Of a stretch of 27,025 nucleotides of DNA, positions 20,217 through 27,025 are shown piece after piece. Under the pieces are notes generated by a model. The model had not been told where the DNA came from and did no database searches. It saw only the letters and a program-made list of their open reading frames with translations. The position numbers and the translations under genes were made by a program. The DNA comes from Hypsibius dujardini (lineage: Eukaryota > Tardigrada > Eutardigrada > Parachela > Hypsibiidae): assembly GCA_001579985.1 (NCBI GenBank), contig LRSR01007096.1, positions 1 to 27,025 on the forward strand, given 5' to 3'. Each line of letters opens with the position of its first letter. The first letter of the stretch is position 1.

Positions 20217-21840
20217 GTGAGAATGATACACTGGTCAATGCTCAGCCGTTTTAACAGATGTCCATATCATGTTTAATATCGAAATCGACATCGATGTAGC
20301 ACACGATGATAGAGTGCCTTTCAGTCACGATCTTCCTGAATTGAGAGGTGGTAGCGCCGAAGTCTGGAGCTAATGGGAGCACCACTGCACCTCAAACAAG
20401 ACTTTCCCTAATCTTTAACAATGTAGTTTACGTACGAGACATTCACAACGCATGATCTGATACCTAAACATCTTATTGCTCGGAAGGACGAAGAAGATAT
20501 TCATCTAAAGAGGAGACCGATGTCACTGTTAAGCAGTACATACACTGCAATACGAGAGATTTCTCAATTTATATTTTCTTGCGCTCTATAATGACCAAAG
20601 TATACAATGCATTTTCCTATGAATATCAGCAAATCTTGATGGTAGACTAAAGTCGCGATATATACTTACGTACTATACAATTACGTAAATTTTGGTAGAT
20701 TTGCATGACATTGGATTGGCCTGTTCGGTGCACTAAGGTTTTCCATGGGTACCGCTGGCGGAAGGATTGATCTGTTCTCTGCTTCCAGCATTCCTCACAA
20801 TGTTACCTTTCATAGAAGTTGAGTCGTTTCTATATTAGGACGAAACTCCCCTAATTTCCTTGTATCACCTCTCATGCAGAAAAACCCTGAACGTTTGTTC
20901 GAAAATATTTATTTGCCAGGTTCCATCGATATACTTAGTATTGAGCTGTTTGAGCAGTTCCAACAGTGCGTGCGCTGCTGCTGGTTACGTCATTGTACTG
21001 GGAGGGGGCGGGGAACACGTGTCCTTTTGGAACTGGGAAAATTCTATATGCTTATCCGGTACATCACAGAGCCCTAGTAATAGACTTTACGCAGTAGCTA
21101 ATTGACTGTTGGTCCAATCGGGCCGTTGTCCCCCCCCCCCTCGTGGAGAAAGAGGTTGGGAAAATAATTTTAGGCTTTTCACATCTTAAAGTTTGCCCCT
21201 CTTCCCTTGCAGTCCGGCGGGAGGGGGGGGAGGGCAAACATTTTTTTGACACCCCTCCAGCAGTCTTGGCATCCCCTCCGGGCCGACCTCAATCCGCCAC
21301 TGACTTTACGGTATCTGAAGTGATATGGATATATATCACGTCACATTTGACCACCAGTTGGTCACATATTCGAATGCTACGTTCTAAAGTCCCTGTCAGA
21401 TGCCAGACCAAAAAATGTCAGGCCGCCTGCTGCTCTGACATGTTAGATGATCAGATCCCAAAATAACTCTGATCTGCATTGTCTCATGTCCCATTCTGAC
21501 ACTGTTTGGTAGACAGATGCGGAGTAGGTAGGTAATACATTTTCAGAAACATTTTCGCATAAGATTTTAAACGTTTTGATGCCCCAATAACCTAAGATCT
21601 CGTTCAATGACTGCAAATCTAAGGTGAAAAACATTCAATAACTGATTATACTTTGTGACAAATAATTTTTAGAATTATTTTGACGTCGGTGGGGGGTCGA
21701 AACCACACCCACATTCCCGCTAGCTTCCGAAGAATCAGAAACGATATCATCGATATGCCGAATTCGGAATGGAGTTTTGATAAAAATGCTTTATGCCCCT
21801 TTGTTCACGTCCGGTCCACCCCTCTGGGTCCTGGTTTTGA
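20217..21840. repeat. 5' flank of the copy 3 duplication unit
   Basis: Collinear with 10588-12180 upstream of copy 2 (shared landmarks are listed there). About 445 bases at 20592-21036 have no counterpart upstream of copy 2. They include an open stretch at 20860-21105 with no recognised family and are probably an insertion. The block TGAAGTGATATGGATATATA at 21315 also matches the first bases of the window. A poly-C tract lies at about 21130-21140. Confidence 0.65.
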
Positions 21841-22295
21841 ACTGTAAGGACCCACTTCCCAAAATAGATACACGGTGGTGCGGGACGAGCACGGTATATA
21901 TATATATATAGCAATATAGCAATATCCGTCAATATAGTGTATCTGTCTTGGGACCTCCCAGTTTGCCAGAATGCAGTTGGCGACGCAAGATCGAGCAAGC
22001 CATGCCTTACGTAACATGTATGTTGTAATCCAAACTAAGCCAAGCAGAATGAGTACATGACTATATGTGCGAGATTGCGGCGGAGACTGCATGACTAGGT
22101 CCTGGCGGAGATTGCATGAGAGTCGCGTTGTTGGAACTTTGTGCCTTGGCACATGAACGATTACAATGTCCTTAACCTTTAAAACTCGATCTAACCAAAC
22201 TTGAGGACCGTGCAAGCCCGATTGCCAGCTTGACGTTTATGATCATCACACTAAATAATTACCTTCCCCGTGTGCTACCACCAAAGTTCTTCACT

Positions 22296-24010
22296 ATGGC
22301 GCTGCAGCCCGTGCAGGTGGTAATGGACAGCTTCGTAAGTATGGAACAGATCTTTATTAAACATAAATACTGGTAAATTTCATACTGTTCTTGGGGAGAG
22401 GGGAACAGTTTTCTGACCGAAATTGAAATGGCTCTGTATGCTTACGATGCGGAATATAGCCATCACAGTTGGACAGATCGGAGTGTTACCGCGGTCAGAG
22501 AAATTTTTGAAAATAGTCAACTTAATCACAATCTGAATACTTGTTCGTCACCTCTGAAGGACTCCTCAAAATCAGTCCCTGAACTATTTCAATCACAGTT
22601 CAGGAACAAGCAAGAAAATATGCAGTAAAAAATGTTAACATGTAAGCGTTGAAAGACCAAGTCACTTAACAAAATGACCCAATGACCGATTTTGGTAAAA
22701 AGCCCCTAACTCGCCGGGTAGAATTGAAATTTCCCCGAAAAAGGTTCAATACTTTTGAAAGATTTTGCCATTCGAGGCAACATCGTAGCCTATTTTATCA
22801 CATGGCCGCTAATTGTTCACGCAAAGCAGAGCACCCAATGAATATTCCATTCCTCTGCCCGACCACGTGATAATTTAAACCTATAACTGTAGTCCTAATC
22901 GTGAGGAGCTGTTATAATTTCGGTAAAAACATTTCTCCCTTGTCTTCTTAATTCAAATTCGCAGTCCTATTTGTCCGTATTCTTAACTTCTAGTTGCATT
23001 TTACAGATTCACAATGTGAGTTCAGCACACAACGTGATCCGGTTAATTTGACGACGGTTGCATTTCGAGTGCGCATCGCTAGTGTCTCTCAACACGTCAC
23101 ATGATCAGAAAGTGGTTATATAACAGTTCTGATTTTCAGGTGCAATTTCGCCGTCGAAGACTTAAAGTGGGGCTTGTCAACCGACGATTTCCACGCCTTC
23201 ATCCAGGCGACCTTTGGCGATAACACCAACAACGCTATCGGCATTGCTCGCATTGCAATAACGATGGATCGGATGCGGGAGATTGACTTCATCTACCCTT
23301 CCGCGAGTTACCATTATGTGATTGCCGTGTGTGAGAAAGATCTGCCTTCCGCGGGAGATGGAACTTTTTTTATCGCGCTTTTCGCGGGCGTTCCTGTGAT
23401 CGCCACGTTTGCAGTCATTGCGCTTACTTTCGTCTTACTCGCCTGGCTGATCACCTACAGCAAAGTGGTGATAAAGCAATTGTCCACGTCTTCTTCCATG
23501 TCCTCGGGAATTTCAGCCTTGACGCATTCGTTATTCCATTATTATTATTTATATTGGGAAAGGGATGACAACGTTAATGTTTTTTAAACATGAATCCGAA
23601 ATTTGATCACATCTTTTCTGATCATTTTAGAACTTTTGAGAATTAGGGGGTCTAACTTCCAGAGCCCCCTCCCCCAGTTCCAACACCGGTCTTTGTACTA
23701 TTATCAAAAACCTGTGCGGGGCACTAGGGCAATCATAGTGTTTGGCTTGTCATTTTAATTTAATGTTTGGCCACAACCCGTACGTATGTTTTCAGACGGT
23801 GTGGCATTCAGCAGATCCACTCCTCGATCTCTGTACGGCCTCTACACCGTGTGGTTCTTCATAGTGACAGTTGTCGGGGCGGTGGTCTGTTCTCTTCTCC
23901 CATCTTACCTCACGGTATCCACGGCACAACTTCCGTTTACCGATCTCCAGTCGTTTCAACGGTCCGGTTACAATCTCGTGGGACCGCCGTTGGCGTTTAA
24001 AATACTGAAT
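22296..24010 (+). pseudogene. Receptor copy 3: truncated IR/iGluR-like pseudogene
   Basis: Exon 1 (22296-22334), exon 2 (23007-23068), part of exon 3 (23140 to about 23537) and exon 4 (23796-24010) are recognisable and very similar to copy 2. Exon 2 has TGA where copies 1 and 2 have TGC (Cys of LICRRL), at 23048-23050. In exon 3 the frame is intact through S1 and M1, but after TTATTCC the sequence jumps to material that lies in intron 3 of copy 2. This removes the pore-filter codons (RLYTIAFGQ), the splice donor and several hundred bases of intron. Exon 4 (M3 and start of S2) is open. Exons 5 and 6 (rest of S2, M4) are not found before gene D. A functional product is very unlikely. Confidence 0.85.
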
Positions 24011-24540
24011 GTGCGTCTCTACAAACACTCAGCTTATTAAGTGTTGCTTGAAGCAGTTGGCACACGTGAATCTATGACTTCCATAAATAAGGTCCGCAGA
24101 GGCTCGTTTAGGGCTCTCATAAGTCGGAACCAGTGCCCTTTATCGGCAGAACCAGGGAGTGGGCAAGGGGCAAAATGCGTTTTTGCTAAAAATGAATCCA
24201 AAATTCGGCCAATTCTTATTAATCTTTTATAAATTTTTGGGGTTCGGGATATGGGGGGGGGGTCTGATTTCTAAATTTTATCCTGACTTGGAGCGATTTT
24301 CAAAGATTGAACACAAAATGTCTCTATTTTATTTTTTAAAGTTATATTAATGATGATTTAAAAAATTATTTCAGCGGCATGGCTCGGAAAAGTGTATTTT
24401 TTGGCAGAATATCAAAGTCCGGAAAACACTTTAAGATTCCATTCGGCCTGATTTTTACTAAAAACTTTAGCTTTTGAAAAGCTTTGATTTGAATAGTTTC
24501 GACACTTCATACTCCTTTCGAAATTCAATTTGGAATCTAT
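24011..24540. other. Residual intron 4 of copy 3
   Basis: It follows exon 4 with the same GTGCGTCTCTACAAACACTC donor region as copies 1 and 2. From 24381 it contains the GGCTCGGAAAAGTGTATTTT repeat shared with copy 1 (about 6256). Similarity to the duplication unit fades near 24540, marking the break that removed exons 5 and 6. Confidence 0.55.
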
Positions 24541-25002
24541 TCTACCAGACATTAATGGTTTGGATTTTGAAGGACCAGACAAAATTGCGGCCACAAAATT
24601 GTATATAGCATACGCTAAAAGGAAAATGAGCGTGGTTAAATACAGCTGCGAAAGACATTCCACAAACATACGAAGGGGGATCGACTTACGTTAGCCTCAG
24701 GATTCTAAGCGTGAAGTGTTTTTATCGGATCGTGTGACGAAGGCTGGGCTACATATGGTACATGATGCAACGAGTACGAAAGAGTCTGAGAGGATGAAGA
24801 GTCTGAGAGGAGGAAAAGGACGAGGGATTGTACTTTTCTTTTGCAGGTATTGCAATCTCCTAAGATCAGGGCAAGTGTACTGAGGATAGTAGTAGAAATT
24901 TTGTCTAAGAAATGTCTTCTAAAGGTAGATAATCTTAAAACTAGGCCTCTCCGCAGCTGCAGTAATTAATCCCTCAACGTCACAATAGTAGCGCTTGGAA
25001 AG
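24541..25002. other. Spacer between copy 3 and gene D
   Basis: No recognised gene. AAGAGTCTGAGAGGATG followed by AAGAGTCTGAGAGGAGG at about 24779-24815 is a short tandem duplication. The promoter of gene D would be expected here, but no specific element can be assigned. Confidence 0.35.
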
Positions 25003-26963
25003 ATGCTGCCAGACAACCGGAAAACTCTGCAAATTTCCTTCGACGCTGAGGTACACGCCATCCACGCCAGTCTCGAAACACCCTCCGCCAATATCTACAT
25101 CTATCAATAATTGTGTTTTCTTGCCGTTCCCAGTTTATAGCCGGCAGTAAGGCCACTGAGGCGTTTCACACGAGAGTTGTGAACCTGATTTGTCATCGGC
25201 TTCGCTGCGAGTGTGTTCATTCCTCATACTTTCCTGAATTCCAAACTGTTTGTCATGTAAATTGTTTTTATTTTAGGTGTAATATTACATTCACGAGCTA
25301 CAGCTGGAACGCCTCTTCGAGCAAAGGGTTTCATGACTTTTTCCAGGACCTATTCGGCGGAGAGAACCCCTTTGACATCGGGGTGTCCGCTCTGGCAATG
25401 ATGCCAGAGCGCATACCGACGGTGGACTTTATTTTCCCTCCTGAAAGCAACAAATACGGCATTGCAGTGTTTGAGAATGCCCTCGTCCCCATCGACCAAG
25501 GAGCATTTTTTCACGCTTTATTCGCTCGGGTGTCCGCTGTCGAGACCTTCGCTGTCATTGCATTCATCTTTCTCCTCATCGTCGTGTTAATCTTGTGTAG
25601 CAAACTTCTCTTGAGATTACAGTCTGCCTCGTCACATTCAAGCAGATTTTACTCCCTCGCGAACGGGATGTTTGAACTTTATGCCGTTGCTTTCAGTCAA
25701 GGTACAGTAAAAGTCTTCTTATTTTACGTACGTCACAGGGTCAGTTTCTACTGAAGCGTCTCAAACTTGAGATGTGGACTTAACGGATCGATAACAAGGT
25801 CCGGCTCGAACTGACCGAATAAAAAGATAGAAAAATGCCCAAATCAAATTATTTTTTCAGAAATGCAAAACAAGCGCCCTTTTCCATTTTTTGGAAGATG
25901 ATAGTATACGAAGAAATAAAAATCGAAAAATGTCGCTCAATATATTTGTCAGCAAGCTGTCCATAGTCAGCACCTGGGTCGATATCTTTAAGGATTTTTC
26001 TCTTTGTTGCCAGAATCAGGCGACATTTCCTTTCCGCGTGTATTTCTCAGGTCGTGCTTGTTTAAGATGTTCAGAGTGACAGCGCTCGGCCATTTCTTAC
26101 ACTTTCAAAGTTGCCAGTGAAACTTATGAAAGAAAATTATGAATTTAAATTGAACAACGGCCGACTGGTAATTGCCGCTCTGCATTCGGTTCAGTTGTTT
26201 GGGCGAGCCGCAGTCACAGTAGGACGCGAAACTGAATTGAACTGAATGTCGTTTTGAACAATTACATTAAATTTACATTAGCGGCTATTATATTATACGA
26301 TTCCATAAAAACTGTCACTTCAAAGTACTACGTATTTATGGCTTTTTATTTGTTATGGTTCTTTATTTATTTTTAAGACGTAAATATTTATCATAACATA
26401 TTTCATGCAATGGTTGACGTTTTTTTTAGCTGAAATCAACACAAACCGACTTATGTCAAAGTCACTCTATGGGTTCTACTCAATTTGGTTCTGTATGGTG
26501 ACTATCATCGGCGCGATCATCTGCTCCAAACTCCCGTCATTTCTCACGGTCGCCTCGCAGCAGCTCCCGTTCACAGATGTTCACTCGTTCGAAGACTCCG
26601 GATATACTCTTTTTGCGAGTTCAACTACGTGGGAGATGTTGACTGTGTGTATTCACTTTGCCCAGAGGTATTTTTAAGGTTTGAAATTATGTTTTGATTT
26701 TTTCTACAGAAAAGCGCTGATCCTGACCGGCAGGCTATTGCGAAAGCGACAAAGGTCTTGCCCTACAGCGAAATATTCGGTTGTGCAAACCGAGAGCGGG
26801 CAGTTGGCGAACGGGCCGCATTCTTCACCGACATGACACTTTGTGACCGTCCAAACGAAAACTGTCAAAAATCCGTTGTCGCAGCACCAAACATAGACAA
26901 AGCTTATGTGGCAACGTTTGTCACGGGAAAGGGATCTCAACACCGGAATAATTTCAATCGGGA
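25003..26963 (+). CDS. Gene D: divergent IR/iGluR-like channel, 3' end outside window
   Basis: Exons: tentative 25003-25050, then 25134-25210, 25277-25701, 26430-26644 and 26710-26963 (donor GTTAGT). The last exon, with M4, lies beyond the window. Exons 3 and 4 are exactly 425 and 215 bases, and phases are 0, 2, 1, 0, 2 as in copy 2. The S1 motif MMPERIPTVDFIFP has the canonical ligand Arg. M1 is TFAVIAFIFLLIVVLILC, the pore loop ends FSQ, and M3 reads SLYGFYSIWFCMVTIIGAII, then LPSFLTV. S2 begins LFASSTTWEML, keeping a Ser-Thr at the ligand site. AFFTDMT places an Asp where iGluRs have Glu/Asp. The end SQHRNNFNRE fits the S2 C-terminal part. All recognised exons are open, so it is probably functional. 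Exon 1 was chosen by phase and by similarity of LQISFDAE to VQVVMDSF of copy 2, and is the weak point. Confidence 0.75.
25702..26429. other. Intron 3 of gene D
   Basis: Non-coding, 728 bases, GT-AG (GGTACAGTAA; acceptor TTTTTTTTAG). A 62-codon ORF at 25891-26079 has no recognised content. ACTGAACTGAACGTCGTTTT at 20054-20073 is echoed at 26233-26253 (ACTGAATTGAACTGAATGTC), a minor interspersed repeat. Confidence 0.55.
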
Positions 26964-26995
26964 GTTAGTTAAGCTTTCCATCAGTGATTAACAAA

Positions 26996-27025
26996 CAAGC
27001 AGACAGACAGACAGACAAACAGACA
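26996..27025. repeat. (GACA)n microsatellite at window end
   Basis: About seven GACA-type units (one GACAAACA variant) run off the end of the window, inside intron 5 of gene D. Confidence 0.85.

Noticed and set aside
24919-25107. Minus-strand 62-codon frame upstream of gene D
   Set aside because: It overlaps the candidate first exon of gene D in antisense, has no splice or family support, and is more simply a shadow.

Overview
This is eukaryotic nuclear DNA. It has multi-exon genes with GT-AG introns, conserved intron phases, microsatellites, poly-C tracts and many small inverted-repeat transposon remnants. The only recognisable host genes are a tandem cluster of divergent ionotropic glutamate receptor-like genes (iGluR/IR superfamily), all on the + strand. 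A tandem array of short, highly divergent IR-like channels suggests an invertebrate, most likely an arthropod (a crustacean or chelicerate is possible). The species cannot be read from the sequence.

Four gene copies and one orphan exon are visible. Copies 1, 2 and 3 (first exons near 2683, 12652 and 22296) are close paralogues sitting in repeated units of about 9.6-10 kb. Their introns and flanks are also recognisably related. Each has the same six-exon plan with intron phases 0, 2, 1, 0, 2. Copy 2 (12652-18127) is the only complete, uninterrupted one and encodes about 423 residues. It has a short S1 lobe, M1, a pore loop, M3, the S2 lobe and M4, and no amino-terminal domain. Copy 1 (2683-7415) has a 4-base deletion just after M1. 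Copy 3 (22296-24010) has a stop codon in exon 2, has lost the end of exon 3 with its splice donor, and lacks exons 5 and 6. Gene D (about 25003 to past 26963) is a more divergent relative with the same exon plan. It is open as far as the window reaches, and its last exon lies outside. A D-like exon 3 with a 1-base frameshift stands alone at about 18468-18753.

Intergenic and intronic space is filled by mobile-element debris. This includes a 638-bp terminal-inverted-repeat element with a 117-codon ORF (75-712), a minus-strand SAP-domain relic (805-1435), a piggyBac-like insertion in intron 1 of copy 1 (2833-3553) and a hAT-like element with a 125-codon ORF (8898-9475). There is also a long foldback element (15608-16173), a TA-flanked MITE (16416-16697) and a 950-bp TA-flanked element (19066-20015). 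Copies 1 to 3 give natural empty sites that define several insertions and deletions.

Biologically the window records birth and death in a chemoreceptor-type channel cluster: one intact member of the tandem subfamily, two pseudogenes, an orphan exon, and a diverged neighbour that alone keeps the three canonical amino-acid-binding positions. No tRNA, rRNA or CRISPR array was seen.
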